Source: Pseudomonas sp. GL-B-19
Lineage (GTDB): Bacteria > Pseudomonadota > Gammaproteobacteria > Pseudomonadales > Pseudomonadaceae
DNA: 64,000 nucleotides
Assembly (NCBI RefSeq): GCF_019956415.1
Contig: NZ_JAHBDK010000020.1
Coordinates: forward strand, 1 to 64,000
Direction: 5' to 3'
Shown here piece after piece: positions 1 to 8,541 of this stretch. Each line of letters starts with the position of its first letter. The first letter of the stretch is position 1. The position numbers were made by a program, and so were the translations under genes. The notes beneath the pieces were generated by a model. That model ran no database searches, had not been told where the DNA came from, and saw only the letters and a program-made list of their open reading frames with translations.

Positions 1-270
1 CGCCGATACCTCTCACGCCATCTGCACGAAAAGGCTTTCGAGCGAATGGAACGGCGAATGCAGGCACACCCCGAAATGATGGTCAGCCGAAGATCCATCG
101 TCGAACATCCCTTCGGCAACCTTAAACAGTGGTTATTTGGTAACGCTCGCTTCTTGCTGCAACAGCTTGAAGGCGCGAGGGCTGAAATGGCCTTGGCGGT
201 GAACGCCTATAACCTGAAAAGAGCGATTAACGTGCTGGGCGTGCGTCAGATGATGGCGCTGATGGGCTGA
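1..270 (+). mobile_element. IS transposase, C-terminal fragment (5' end outside window)
   Basis: The reading frame is open from the first base and ends at 270, giving about 89 residues. The sequence around VEHPFGNLKQWL followed by an Arg/Asn/Leu-rich helix (AYNLKRAINVLG) is typical of the C-terminus of IS1182/IS5-type DDE transposases, where the Glu of the DDE triad lies in the V-E-H-P-F/I-G stretch. The N-terminal catalytic part lies before the window, so I cannot tell whether the element is intact. It marks the left side of an accessory region that continues into prophage genes. The family is clear; the exact IS group is not. Confidence 0.8.
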
Positions 271-303
271 AAAGCCTTTTTTCGTCTGCTGTGAGCACAA
301 AAG

Positions 304-332
304 CAAACGCCCCGAACAAGTCGGGGCGTTTG
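304..332 (+). terminator. Hairpin after the IS transposase
   Basis: An 11-bp perfect stem (304-314 with 322-332) encloses a 7-nt loop. T-rich sequence exists only within the stem's right arm. It lies 34 bp after the transposase stop and could end its transcription in either direction, or belong to the IS end. Confidence 0.5.
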
Positions 333-451
333 CTGGAACCACCATCAGTGTGTTTTCACACAGTCTGTTCGAGCGGGGTTTTTGCGTTTAGGCCGTCTCG
401 ACTGAAACCGTCAGGCGTTTGCCCAGGGCAGCCAAAGCGCTTTCGACCTGG

Positions 452-477
452 GCCTCGCCATCGTGCGGGGCTTTTTT
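452..477 (+). terminator. Rho-independent terminator upstream of the holin gene
   Basis: A 7-bp GC-rich stem (452-458 with 465-471, one G-T wobble) with a 6-nt loop is followed directly by six T residues. It would stop transcription entering the prophage remnant from the left. Confidence 0.55.
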
Positions 478-522
478 GTGATCCTTCTTCCGAGCCTCGG
501 GAGGCAAAAGAGACCCCTGAAC

Positions 523-849
523 ATGCCGGACAAACCTGATACCTGGGCCATTGCATTCATGTGGCTGAGTCAGCATTCGCAAACTATTTGGGCGGCCTTT
601 TTGTCGTTGTGCATGACCGTGTTGCGTGTGTTCTATACAGGCGGCACTTGGAAAGACGCGCTGATCGAAGGCCCCATGTGTGTCCTGCTTTCATTGAGCA
701 TTATTTGGGGTTTCGAGCTGATGGGGTTGTCGCCGTCGCTGGCCCAGCCAGTCGGCATTTGGGTGGGCTTCCTTGGCGTGAAGAAGGTCGCCCACTGGGC
801 TGATCGGATTGCTGAAAGCAAAATTCCTAAATCGGATTCGGCGCCGTGA
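523..849 (+). CDS. Phage holin, lambda-type (HolS-like) family
   Basis: This encodes a 108-aa membrane protein that would form inner-membrane lesions during phage lysis. The N-terminus (MPDKPDTWAIAFMWLSQHS) and three hydrophobic segments at about residues 20-40, 50-68 and 77-92 match the lambda-family holins found at the start of Pseudomonas prophage structural operons, including the FLGVKK stretch. I chose the ATG at 523 because it gives the usual family start; an in-frame start at 463 would add 20 unlikely residues. A terminator hairpin follows at 895. No endolysin or spanin gene is visible nearby, so this lysis cassette looks incomplete. Confidence 0.8.
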   Translation: MPDKPDTWAIAFMWLSQHSQTIWAAFLSLCMTVLRVFYTGGTWKDALIEGPMCVLLSLSIIWGFELMGLSPSLAQPVGIWVGFLGVKKVAHWADRIAESKIPKSDSAP

Positions 850-894
850 TGGCCTATGCCTCACGAAGCATGAAGCCCTTACCGATGTTTTCTA

Positions 895-919
895 GGCTCG
901 CCATTTCGGCGGGCCTTTT
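895..919 (+). terminator. Terminator-like hairpin between holin and next phage gene
   Basis: An 8-bp stem (895-902 with 908-915, one wobble) and a 5-nt loop are followed by TTTT. It separates the holin from the phage gene starting at 940. Confidence 0.55.
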
Positions 920-939
920 CGTTTCTAAGAGGTCAGTCT

Positions 940-1254
940 ATGAGCAAGTCCACGCTGAATGATGAACTGGTGCCTGGTGAGCCACCGAAGCCGGGAACGA
1001 TCGAAATGCTCGCGGGTTTTTCACCTTATTCTCAATTTCCGCTGATTGCGGCAATCGAGTCGACAACCTGCCTGCTGTCCACTTTTCAATATGACCCAGC
1101 AATCGTCCGGGCAAACGAGACCGGTACACCGTTGAGTGTGTTCGGCCGTCTCTTGCAGCATCTGGATGAGTTGCTGGTCGCCCAGCTTCATCAGGTCGGC
1201 GAGATGCCTGCTCCATGTCTGGAAGGCCACCAGACAGCTGTATCCCTGCCGTAA
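940..1254 (+). CDS. Hypothetical phage protein (104 aa)
   Basis: This is a 104-aa soluble protein that I do not recognise. It begins MSKSTLNDELVPGEPPKPG at an ATG preceded by an AAGAGGT ribosome-binding site. It has two Cys residues and no membrane segment or signal peptide. Position between a holin and a terminase suggests a small morphon or regulatory protein of the prophage, by context only. Its stop is 11 bp before the next gene, so the two are probably co-transcribed. Confidence 0.55.
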   Translation: MSKSTLNDELVPGEPPKPGTIEMLAGFSPYSQFPLIAAIESTTCLLSTFQYDPAIVRANETGTPLSVFGRLLQHLDELLVAQLHQVGEMPAPCLEGHQTAVSLP

Positions 1255-1265
1255 TGGTTCGCTAA

Positions 1266-2006
1266 ATGGTCAAAATCAACATCACGCCCGACATGCTGCC
1301 TGTGTCACAGGCGATGATGGAGTTGGAGAAAAAGCACATTCCTCATGTGCTTGCCCTGACGGCGACCCGATTGGCCCGGCGGGTCAAGAAGGGTGAACTG
1401 ACCGTCATGGCTCAGCGCCTGGACCGGCCAACCCGGACTACGATGAACAGCCTGTTCGTCAAAATCGCCACCAAGAGCAAGCCAGCCGAAGTCTATTTCA
1501 AGGACTCTTGGACGTCGGGTATTCCCGCTGATACCTATCTTCAGCAGACCGTCAGGGGCGGGCCACGTCCGCATAAGCGCTTTGAAAAGTCGCTGATATC
1601 GAACGGCTTGATGAGGTCCGGTCAATACGCTATTCCCAGTCCGAATGTCCTCGATAAGCACGGCAACGTATCGCGCGGCTTGATGAACAAAATCCTATCA
1701 GGCCTTGGTGCGGCAGAAAGCCGACGCGGCTACAAAGCCAATGCAACCGGCAGCAAGCGCAGCCAGCGCAAGGGCAATGCCCGCAGCTATTTTTCCGGCG
1801 TTGTCGATGGCACGGCCGGGGTGTGGGAGCGCAAAGAAACCGCGTTCGGCGATGCGGTCCGGCCGGTGTTTGTGTTCAGCCGCAGCGCGCCTGTGTATCG
1901 CACGATCTTCCCGTTCTTCAAGATCGCCAACAACATCTGCAAGGCCAACTACAGCGCCGAGTTCCGTGGTGCATTTGCCGATGCGATGGCCACCGCCAAG
2001 CCCTGA
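1266..2006 (+). CDS. Hypothetical phage structural protein, possibly minor-tail GpZ-like
   Basis: This encodes a basic 246-aa protein. The N-terminal helix region (residues 10-35, rich in Ala/Leu/Arg), a central Arg/Lys/Gly-rich segment (about 150-175) and a C-terminal segment RSAPVYRTIFPFFKI loosely resemble phage minor tail proteins of the GpZ/HK97-gp10 type. I cannot assign a family with confidence. It follows the 104-aa gene closely and precedes the terminase, an unusual place for a tail protein, so it may instead be a small DNA-associated protein of the packaging module. No frameshift is evident. Confidence 0.5.
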   Translation: MVKINITPDMLPVSQAMMELEKKHIPHVLALTATRLARRVKKGELTVMAQRLDRPTRTTMNSLFVKIATKSKPAEVYFKDSWTSGIPADTYLQQTVRGGPRPHKRFEKSLISNGLMRSGQYAIPSPNVLDKHGNVSRGLMNKILSGLGAAESRRGYKANATGSKRSQRKGNARSYFSGVVDGTAGVWERKETAFGDAVRPVFVFSRSAPVYRTIFPFFKIANNICKANYSAEFRGAFADAMATAKP

Positions 2007-2066
2007 CAGAGAGCAAGAAAGGCGGCTTCCGGCTGGTAATGCTCGACTTGTTTGCCCTGGCGCAAA

Positions 2067-2125
2067 TTTAACGGGTCCTCCCGTGGGGGTGGCCCCTAGG
2101 GGGTAATTCGGGCCCCGCTGCTTCG
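2067..2125. other. Candidate cos/terminase-binding region
   Basis: The 160-bp gap before the small terminase gene carries G/C runs, including a perfect palindrome CCCCTAGGGG at 2093-2102 and a second G/C cluster near 2110-2117. In lambda-like phages the cos site lies just upstream of the small terminase gene. That the sequence is a cos site is inference from position and symmetry only. Confidence 0.3.
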
Positions 2126-2167
2126 CTATATATGACCCATTTTTGAATCGAGGTTGTTGTTTAGTCC

Positions 2168-2722
2168 ATGGCCAATCCGACCATCTCCCGTGAGCCTCAC
2201 TGGCTCAACAAGTCGCGCATGGCTACCAGCCTCGGCATCACGACTCAGGCCTTTGATAAATGGGGCGTTCAGCCTGTTGCGAAGATCGGCCGCGATGTCT
2301 TCTACGACGTCCGGTCTGTGCTGGATAACCGGCTCAAGCACCAGGTGACAAAAGACCAACCTGTCGACGACAACGGCGATCCGATCGACCCGCTCATTGA
2401 ATACAAACAGGCGCAGCAAAAACTGCGACTGACAACTGAGCAGGCGGACGCTCAGGAAATGCGCAACAAGGTGAAGGCCAAGAAGCTGGTCCCGGTTGAT
2501 TTTTGCTTGTTCGCATTGTCTCGCCTGAGCGCAAAGCTCGGGTCAACCCTCGACACCGTGCACTTGAAGGTTAAACGCAAGTGCCCCGACATCGAGGTGC
2601 GTCACCTTGAGGCGATCCAGCGCGAAGTCGCCGTGACGCGTAATGATGCGGTCGGCTTGGCTGATCTTTTGCCGGAGTTGCTTGATGAGTTTGTCGACAC
2701 CTTGGATGAGGGCGCTGGTTGA
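2168..2722 (+). CDS. Phage terminase small subunit (DUF1441/Nu1-like)
   Basis: This encodes 184 aa. The N-terminal winged-helix-like part (residues 8-50: WLNKSRMATSLGITTQAFDKW) is the DNA-binding module of DUF1441/Nu1-type small terminases, which recognise the cos region and bring the large subunit to it. An acidic, helical middle part contains RLTTEQADAQEMRNKVKAKK, the usual oligomerisation and large-subunit-binding region. Its last 38 bases overlap the start of the large subunit gene, a common translational coupling. The gene appears intact, although the prophage it serves has lost its head genes. Confidence 0.85.
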   Translation: MANPTISREPHWLNKSRMATSLGITTQAFDKWGVQPVAKIGRDVFYDVRSVLDNRLKHQVTKDQPVDDNGDPIDPLIEYKQAQQKLRLTTEQADAQEMRNKVKAKKLVPVDFCLFALSRLSAKLGSTLDTVHLKVKRKCPDIEVRHLEAIQREVAVTRNDAVGLADLLPELLDEFVDTLDEGAG

Positions 2723-4766
2723 GGGTGTCCGCAAGGGACTCGCCGGGCTCTACAAAGAGCCGCCGCGAACAGCTGTTGAATGGGCTGATGAGCATTTCTA
2801 TCTGTCGTCCGAGTCGTCCTATCAGGAAGGCGATTGGACAACGGCGCCTTTTCAGGTCGCGATTCTCAACGCAATGGGCAACGACCTGATCCGTGAAGTG
2901 AACGTGCTGAAGTCGGCGCGGGTTGGCTACACCAAAATGCTGGTGGCCAACATGGGCTACAAGGTCCAGCACAAGAAGCGCAACGTCATCGTCTGGTGCC
3001 CAACTGATGGCGACGCTGACGGCATGATGAAGCGGCACATCGAAACGATGATTCGTGACAGTCCTGTGGTGCGCGCCTTGGCGCCTTGGTATGGGGTGAA
3101 GCATCGCGATAACACGCTGGATGAAAAACGGTTCGATAACGCCAAGATGCTGTGGTGCCTGGGTGGCACGGCGGCGAAAAACTACCGTGAGAAAAGCCCG
3201 GATGAAGTGATCTATGACGAGCTTTCGAAGTTCAATGCGGACATCGAGGGCGAGGGGGCTCCGACCATTCTTGGCGACAAGCGCCTGGAAGGTGCCACGT
3301 TCAAGAAGTCCATACGCGGATCGACCCCGACGACAGTGGTTGTCGCTGACGACAATGAGGAAACCTCGGGGGAGGGCTGCCAGATCACGCGGGCGGCCAA
3401 TGATTCCCCGCACTTTTTGCGTTTCAACATCAAGTGCCCGTGCTGCGGGACTGAGCAATACCTGAAGTGGGGCGACCCGGCTACGCCGTTCGGTATCAAG
3501 TGGGCCGTGGATGAACTGGGGCAGGTGATTAAGGCCTGGTACCTGTGCGAGTCCGGCCATGGCTGTACCTTTGAATATCACGAAATGGTCGCGGCATCGG
3601 TCAACGGTCGCTACATCTGCGAGCGGACCGGGATCTGGACGCGCGACGGCATGGCCTGGTTCAACGCTGCTGACGAGTCGATACAGCCGCCGCGTTCGGT
3701 GACTTTCCATATCTGGACGGTGTACTCGGAGTTTGTGACCTGGGCCGAAGTCGTCACGGAATGGCTCAAGATCAAGAAGGATCGGGGCAAGCTCAAAACC
3801 TTCGTCAACACCACCCTGGGCGAAGCGTGGGAAGAGGACCAAGGCGAGCAGTTGGAATGGCAGCAGCTGCACGCGCGCCGGGAGATCTACCCGCAAGTGC
3901 CGGCCAAAGCGGTTGCCCTGTTCGGCGGCATTGATACCCAGGATGACCGCTATGAAGGCCGCGTCTGGGCGTTTGGTGCAGGTGAAGAAGCGTGGCTGGT
4001 CCATAAGTTCGTGCTGCAAGGTGACCCGGGCAGCATCGAGCTACGGGCCAAGGTCGGCATCGAGATCCACAAGACCTTCACCCGGGCGGATGGCACGGTG
4101 ATGGGCGTCGAGCGGTGGTGTTGGGACCAGGGTGGTCACTACTGCGATGAAGTGCGTGAGGAATGCATCAAGCACGGCACGCAGTGGGTGATCCCTGTGT
4201 TCGGTGCCTCGACCTACGGCAAGCCGATTGCGACCTGGCCGCGCAAGAAAACCAAGGTCAAGGGGGGGCGTGCGTACCTGGTCGAAGTGGGAACCGACAA
4301 TGCCAAAGAGCTGATTTACGGCCGTCTCAAGATGCAGCCAGACAGCTCGGGCGTGCCAGTGCCTGGCTGTATCCACTTGCCGGCCAACGAGATGATCTGC
4401 GGCGAAGATGAATTGCGGCAACTGACCGCCGAGCGCCGCAAGTGGGTGATCGTCAAACACCAGCGCGTCCAGCGCTGGGACGCAGGCGGGCGACGAAACG
4501 AAGCGCTCGATTGTCTGGTGTACGCCTTGGCGGCGTTACGCATAACGCAACAGCGCTTTGGCATGAATCTCGACCTGCTGGCGCAGCAGTTGCCGTCAGG
4601 CACCAGGGCTGTGCCGGTGAGTCACGAACAGGAAAGCAATCCGGCCACCGTTGCCGCTCTGACCCCGGCCACGGTGTCGGTGCCTGAGGTAGAGCCTGAA
4701 CATTCACCCGACCAGCCCGCCGAGTCGGGCGGCTGGCTTAATACAGGACAAGGCGCATGGCTATAA
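2685..4766 (+). CDS. Phage terminase large subunit, GpA family
   Basis: This encodes a 693-aa lambda GpA-type terminase that pumps DNA into proheads and cuts it at cos. The ATPase region shows the deviant Walker A segment KSARVGYTKML (about residues 75-85) and a Walker B-like DEVIYDELSKF. A zinc-ribbon-like CPCCG...C pattern lies near residues 248-289, and the nuclease half follows. I chose the ATG at 2685 because GGAG sits 7 nt upstream and it overlaps the small subunit in the family's usual way; the frame is open to 2643. The protein is full length for the family but its portal partner is destroyed, so it is probably non-functional in packaging. Confidence 0.9.
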   Translation: MSLSTPWMRALVEGVRKGLAGLYKEPPRTAVEWADEHFYLSSESSYQEGDWTTAPFQVAILNAMGNDLIREVNVLKSARVGYTKMLVANMGYKVQHKKRNVIVWCPTDGDADGMMKRHIETMIRDSPVVRALAPWYGVKHRDNTLDEKRFDNAKMLWCLGGTAAKNYREKSPDEVIYDELSKFNADIEGEGAPTILGDKRLEGATFKKSIRGSTPTTVVVADDNEETSGEGCQITRAANDSPHFLRFNIKCPCCGTEQYLKWGDPATPFGIKWAVDELGQVIKAWYLCESGHGCTFEYHEMVAASVNGRYICERTGIWTRDGMAWFNAADESIQPPRSVTFHIWTVYSEFVTWAEVVTEWLKIKKDRGKLKTFVNTTLGEAWEEDQGEQLEWQQLHARREIYPQVPAKAVALFGGIDTQDDRYEGRVWAFGAGEEAWLVHKFVLQGDPGSIELRAKVGIEIHKTFTRADGTVMGVERWCWDQGGHYCDEVREECIKHGTQWVIPVFGASTYGKPIATWPRKKTKVKGGRAYLVEVGTDNAKELIYGRLKMQPDSSGVPVPGCIHLPANEMICGEDELRQLTAERRKWVIVKHQRVQRWDAGGRRNEALDCLVYALAALRITQQRFGMNLDLLAQQLPSGTRAVPVSHEQESNPATVAALTPATVSVPEVEPEHSPDQPAESGGWLNTGQGAWL

Positions 4767-4969
4767 CCGCTCAAGACATGGTGGACCGCTATCTGGAGGC
4801 CGAGATGGCCATCCTGCAGGGCAAGGAAATCCTCTTTAACGGTCGCAAGCTGATCATGGATGACCTGGAAGAAATCCGCGCCGGCCGACTGGAATGGGAG
4901 CGCCGGCTGCGAGCGCAACAGTCAGCGGCGGCGGGGCAGCCGCCGTACGCTCTGGCGACATTCCGATGA
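4757..4969 (+). CDS. gpW-like head-tail joining protein
   Basis: This 70-aa protein matches the small GpW-like family that follows the large terminase gene in lambdoid phages. The sequence runs MAITAQDMVDRYLEAEMAIL, then FNGRKL, then DLEEIRAGRLEWERRL. gpW plugs the head-tail connector after packaging. It overlaps the terminase stop by 10 bp, and its own end overlaps the portal ATG at 4966 by 4 bp. The gene is intact, the last complete head gene before the internal deletion. Confidence 0.8.
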   Translation: MAITAQDMVDRYLEAEMAILQGKEILFNGRKLIMDDLEEIRAGRLEWERRLRAQQSAAAGQPPYALATFR

Positions 4970-5187
4970 ACCTGCTGGATCGTGTTCTGGCCCCGGTGTT
5001 TCCGGGACTGGTGGCTGAACGTCTGCATGCTCGTCACAAGATCATGGCCTTTGAAGCCGCGCAGATGACTCGCACGCATCAGGCCAAGAAACAATCCGCC
5101 AGCGCGGATCTGGAGGGGCTGTTGATGCGTGATTACCGTCGTCTACAGACCGCCTATTTTCGTGTGGGAGCAGACGACGGGGTTTAA
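4966..5187 (+). pseudogene. Portal protein gene, 5' fragment fused to tail-region sequence
   Basis: The first ~48 codons (MNLLDRVLAPVFPGLVAERL, then EAAQMTRTHQAKKQSASAD) are a good start for a lambda-family (GpB-like) portal protein, normally about 500 aa. After about residue 50 the portal pattern stops and the frame ends at 5187. What follows belongs to the end of a tail operon, so portal, protease, capsid and early tail genes are missing. I infer one large internal deletion with its junction near 5,100-5,130. The remnant cannot make a portal, so the prophage cannot package DNA. Confidence 0.75.
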
Positions 5188-5299
5188 CCCCAAGCTGCAA
5201 AAGGCCCTGGCCAAACGCTTGGCCGTCGAGCTGAACTTTTCGGCGGCTGAGATTCAGGGGCTGTCGTTTTCCGAGATGGTCTGGTGGCTCACGGACTGA
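5129..5299 (+). CDS. Small tail-region protein, possibly tail assembly chaperone (GpE'-like), start uncertain
   Basis: An open frame of up to 56 codons from a GTG at 5129 overlaps the portal fragment in another frame. It ends ...LNFSAAEIQGLSFSEMVWWL, which resembles the short C-terminal chaperone segment (L-S-x-x-E-L/M-x-x-W) encoded just before tape-measure genes in P2-like tails. In such phages the segment is usually reached by ribosomal frameshifting from the preceding frame. Its natural 5' part may have been lost in the deletion, so the protein may not be made. The tape-measure gene starts 30 bp downstream. Confidence 0.4.
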   Translation: MITVVYRPPIFVWEQTTGFNPKLQKALAKRLAVELNFSAAEIQGLSFSEMVWWLTD

Positions 5300-5328
5300 G
5301 CCCATTCCGTCGCACGTAGGTGATAACC

Positions 5329-7674
5329 ATGTCGAACAAACTCTCGCTCGGGCTGGTGATTGGCGGCGCCGTCGATTCTTCACTCGGCGCCGCCTTCAAG
5401 AACGTCAGCGGCGAAATGAAAAAGCTCGAGGCGCAAACCACTCGCGCCAAGGGTTTGCAGAAAGTCATCGGCGAGACCATGCGTCTGCGCGAGGAATGGA
5501 AAAAAGCCCATGACAGTGGCGCAGCCAATGCCGGCGCCCTGTTGCGCAAGCTGGAGACCAACACCACCAGTCTGCGTAAACAGGGCATTGAAGTCGGGCG
5601 CCTGACAAAAGAATACATGGCGCTGGGCAAGGTGGTGCGCAGTGCCGAGTTCAAGGCCAAAGGCATGGGCCAAGTGCAGGAGGGGCAGGAAAGCCTGCGC
5701 AGTGGATTCGGCACCGCGGTGGCCGGTACCACGCTGGCGGCCGTACCGACCAAGGTCAGCGCGGATTTTCAGGCGATCATTCGCGACATTGCGATCAAGT
5801 CCGGTACCGCCAACACTCAGCAGGAAGTGAACACCGCGCGGGATATCGTCCAGACCTCCAAGGACACCGGCATGGCCAACACCCAAGTGGCCGAGCTGGT
5901 GAACCAACTGGTCGGTGGCGGCATGGAGTTGGCCGAGGCGCTGAAATATGCACCGGTGGCCGCCAAGTTTGCGGTCGGGCAGGGGGCTTCGGGCGCCGAT
6001 ACCGCGAAGATGATTCTGGCGATGCAGAACAACGCCAAGATCACCGACCCGCAGAAAATGGAACAGGCCTTGGCGTCGGTGGCCCTGCTGGGCCAGCAAG
6101 GCAGCTTCGAGGCGGCGGACATGGCCAAGTGGTTTCCGGAGCTGTTGGCGCAGATGGCCAGCACCGGCATCACCGGCCAGGAGGCGGTCACGCAACTGGG
6201 AGCGATGCTGCAGGTTCAGATCAAGAGCGCCGGCAGTGCGGATGAGGCGGCGAACAATCTGAAAAACTGGATTGCGAAAATCGGCTCGGAGGAAACGGTT
6301 AAAGGGTATGCCGATGCCGGGATTGATTATCAGGGCTCGATGAATGCCGCCATTGGCAAGGGCTTGTCGACCTTCGAGGCCAGCTTCGAACTGGCACGCC
6401 GGTATGTGGAAAAGACCGACCCGAAAAAGGCCAAACAGCTAAGTCAGGGACTGACCCAGATCAGCCAAGAGACGGACCCGGCCAAGGCGCAAGCGATGGC
6501 CGATGCCTTGGCCGCCACGTTGCGTACCGGCGATCTGTTTGCCGACATGCAGGTCAAGACGGCCCTGATGGCGTACACCCAGAACAAAAAATTCTACGCG
6601 GAGCTGAAAAAAGGCGCCTCGGACCCCAACGGCCCGCGCAAGGACATTCTCGACAAGAACCTGAACGAACGCCGTGAAACGTCAGCGCAACGCTGGGCCG
6701 AAACCGCTCAGGCGTTCAACGATTCGCTGCGGGCCATCGGCGATGCCCTGCGCCCGGCGACGGATGCGCTGGCCAGCGGTATCGGTGCAGCAGCGCGTGG
6801 TTTGACCGCCCTGTCCGAGGAAACACCCAAGGTGGTGCTGGGCCTGGCTGCGCTGAGTGCCGGAGCCTTGCTGGCGGGCAAGGCCTGGGCCGCGCTGAAG
6901 ATCGGCCGGGGGCTGGTGAACATCGCCCGCGGTTCGGCCGGCGACCGGTCCAACATCGTCCAGCGGGTGTTCGTGACCAACGCGAAGGACGGCGATGACG
7001 ACGGGCTGGATCACGGCAACGAAGGGAAGGGCGGAAAGGGCAAAGGCCCTGCAAGTCGGCCGTCCCGTGGCATGAAGGTGGGCGGGGCGCTGGCGGTGGT
7101 CGCTGCCGGCGTTCAGGTGGTGGACACTTACCAGAACGCCACCACCCGTGATGAAAAGGCCGAAGGCTACGGCGAGGCGGCGGGTGGGCTGGCTGGTGGT
7201 TTGGCCGGTGCAGCAGCCGGTGCGGCCATCGGTTCGGTCTTCCCGCTGATTGGAACCGCGATTGGCGGAGTGATCGGTGGCATGGTCGGCGCGTGGGGCG
7301 GCGGTGAGCTGGGCGCGACCATGGGCAAGGCGTTGTTTGGCGGGTCGGACACGTCGGCCAAAGCACCGATCGGCATCTTGCCCATGCCCGCCGGCCAGGG
7401 CGTTGGCGCGGTTGTGCGCTCGATGGAAAACGCTCCTGCTACGCCGGTTACGGCAGCGGCATTAATGGCGACCACGGCGCCAAAGACGCCCGAATGGCCG
7501 AAGGTCGATCAGCAATTCACCTTCGCCCCGGCCCCGGTCATTACTGTGCAAGGCGATGTGAAAGATCCGGCGCGGTTGGCGCAGGAGCTGATGCCGTACC
7601 TGAGCCGTCAGTTCGAGGACTTTGCCCGGGAAGCGCGCGACCGCCAGTTGTTTGATGCGCCCCACGTGGGCTAA
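5329..7674 (+). CDS. Phage tail tape measure protein (TP901/P2 gpT type)
   Basis: This 781-aa protein sets tail length and is threaded through the tail tube. The N-terminus (MSNKLSLGLVIGGAVDSSLG) is characteristic of the TP901-type tape measure family. Long Ala/Lys/Glu-rich helical stretches cover residues 20-130, a conserved core spans about 130-420, and Gly/Ala-rich transmembrane-like segments lie at about 500-525, 585-600 and 620-655 (repeated GGLAGGLAG / GTAIGGVIGG). I chose the ATG at 5329 over a GTG at 5320 because the AGG at 5318 serves as ribosome-binding site. The gene is intact and starts the surviving tail module T-U-X-D. Confidence 0.9.
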   Translation: MSNKLSLGLVIGGAVDSSLGAAFKNVSGEMKKLEAQTTRAKGLQKVIGETMRLREEWKKAHDSGAANAGALLRKLETNTTSLRKQGIEVGRLTKEYMALGKVVRSAEFKAKGMGQVQEGQESLRSGFGTAVAGTTLAAVPTKVSADFQAIIRDIAIKSGTANTQQEVNTARDIVQTSKDTGMANTQVAELVNQLVGGGMELAEALKYAPVAAKFAVGQGASGADTAKMILAMQNNAKITDPQKMEQALASVALLGQQGSFEAADMAKWFPELLAQMASTGITGQEAVTQLGAMLQVQIKSAGSADEAANNLKNWIAKIGSEETVKGYADAGIDYQGSMNAAIGKGLSTFEASFELARRYVEKTDPKKAKQLSQGLTQISQETDPAKAQAMADALAATLRTGDLFADMQVKTALMAYTQNKKFYAELKKGASDPNGPRKDILDKNLNERRETSAQRWAETAQAFNDSLRAIGDALRPATDALASGIGAAARGLTALSEETPKVVLGLAALSAGALLAGKAWAALKIGRGLVNIARGSAGDRSNIVQRVFVTNAKDGDDDGLDHGNEGKGGKGKGPASRPSRGMKVGGALAVVAAGVQVVDTYQNATTRDEKAEGYGEAAGGLAGGLAGAAAGAAIGSVFPLIGTAIGGVIGGMVGAWGGGELGATMGKALFGGSDTSAKAPIGILPMPAGQGVGAVVRSMENAPATPVTAAALMATTAPKTPEWPKVDQQFTFAPAPVITVQGDVKDPARLAQELMPYLSRQFEDFAREARDRQLFDAPHVG

Positions 7675-7683
7675 GGGAGTGTT

Positions 7684-8541
7684 ATGACGGATGAAAAGAC
7701 CTACCTGCAACACTTGCAGGGTGGGCTGAAGGACATGGTCGACGCCGGTGAAGCCGGGCGCACTGACCTCGAGTCGATGACCGGGCCCATGAATGGCGCG
7801 CTCAATGAAATCAGCGGGGCGGCCGATGCGCTGGAAGGTTTGCCCTTTATCAGCGAAGACCTCAGTGACAAGACCCGCCGTCTGCAAAGTGCAATCAACT
7901 CGGCGCAGGCCAAGATCGGCAAGGTGGCCAGCTTCTACAACCAGACCCAGCGCGCGCTGGCCCAGTTTGAGGAGCACTTTTCTGCGTTGACTGAGCAGAT
8001 TGGCCGCTTTGGCGCGGCGTTCAACAAGGTCGCCGGCAAGGCCAATGCCGCGTTGGGCAACATCTTCCCCACCGAATGGTTTGCCGACGACATGACGCCA
8101 ATATCCGACGCGGTGAAGCCGTTTCCGCACCTGCTGATCCTCTACCCGCTCAAGGCGAATGAGCGGCCGTATTACTTCAACCTGGACACCGCGGCATTTG
8201 ACGAACTGCGCCGGCAGACCTCGTTTCGCTGGGCGGCGCAGGAACGCCTGACACGGCGTCCGGCGCAGCAGGCGGTGGGGCTGGGCGAGGAGAAAATCAC
8301 GATCAAAGGCGCGATCTACCCAAGCTACAAAGGCGGCTTGAAGCAACTGGATACGCTGCGCAGCATCGGCGCCAAGTTGCTGCCGCTGAACCTGACCACC
8401 GGGTACGGCGAGGTGCTGGGCAATTGGTGCCTGACCAACATCGACGAAGAGCAAAGCGCCTTGCTGCCCGGCGCCATTCCGCGCAAGCAGGGCTTTTCAT
8501 TGGAGTTTGTCCGTTATGGCGATGACTTGCAGAACAGCTGA
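7684..8541 (+). CDS. Phage tail protein, P2 gpU-like with N-terminal extension
   Basis: This encodes 285 aa. The C-terminal ~130 residues follow the gpU pattern: GLGEEKITIKGAIYPSYKGG, then LTTGYGEVLGNWCLTNIDEE, then PRKQGFSLEFVRYGDD. gpU is the tail-terminator or tail-tip protein of P2-like phages. The N-terminal ~150 residues are helical and phage-specific and are absent from P2 gpU itself. The gene starts 9 bp after the tape measure stop and overlaps gpX by 26 bp, so T, U and X form one translational unit. It appears intact. Confidence 0.8.
   Translation: MTDEKTYLQHLQGGLKDMVDAGEAGRTDLESMTGPMNGALNEISGAADALEGLPFISEDLSDKTRRLQSAINSAQAKIGKVASFYNQTQRALAQFEEHFSALTEQIGRFGAAFNKVAGKANAALGNIFPTEWFADDMTPISDAVKPFPHLLILYPLKANERPYYFNLDTAAFDELRRQTSFRWAAQERLTRRPAQQAVGLGEEKITIKGAIYPSYKGGLKQLDTLRSIGAKLLPLNLTTGYGEVLGNWCLTNIDEEQSALLPGAIPRKQGFSLEFVRYGDDLQNS

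Noticed and set aside
2571-4019. 482-codon open frame antisense to the large terminase gene
   Set aside because: It overlaps a well-supported terminase; its composition (Arg/His/Pro-rich) indicates a shadow frame.
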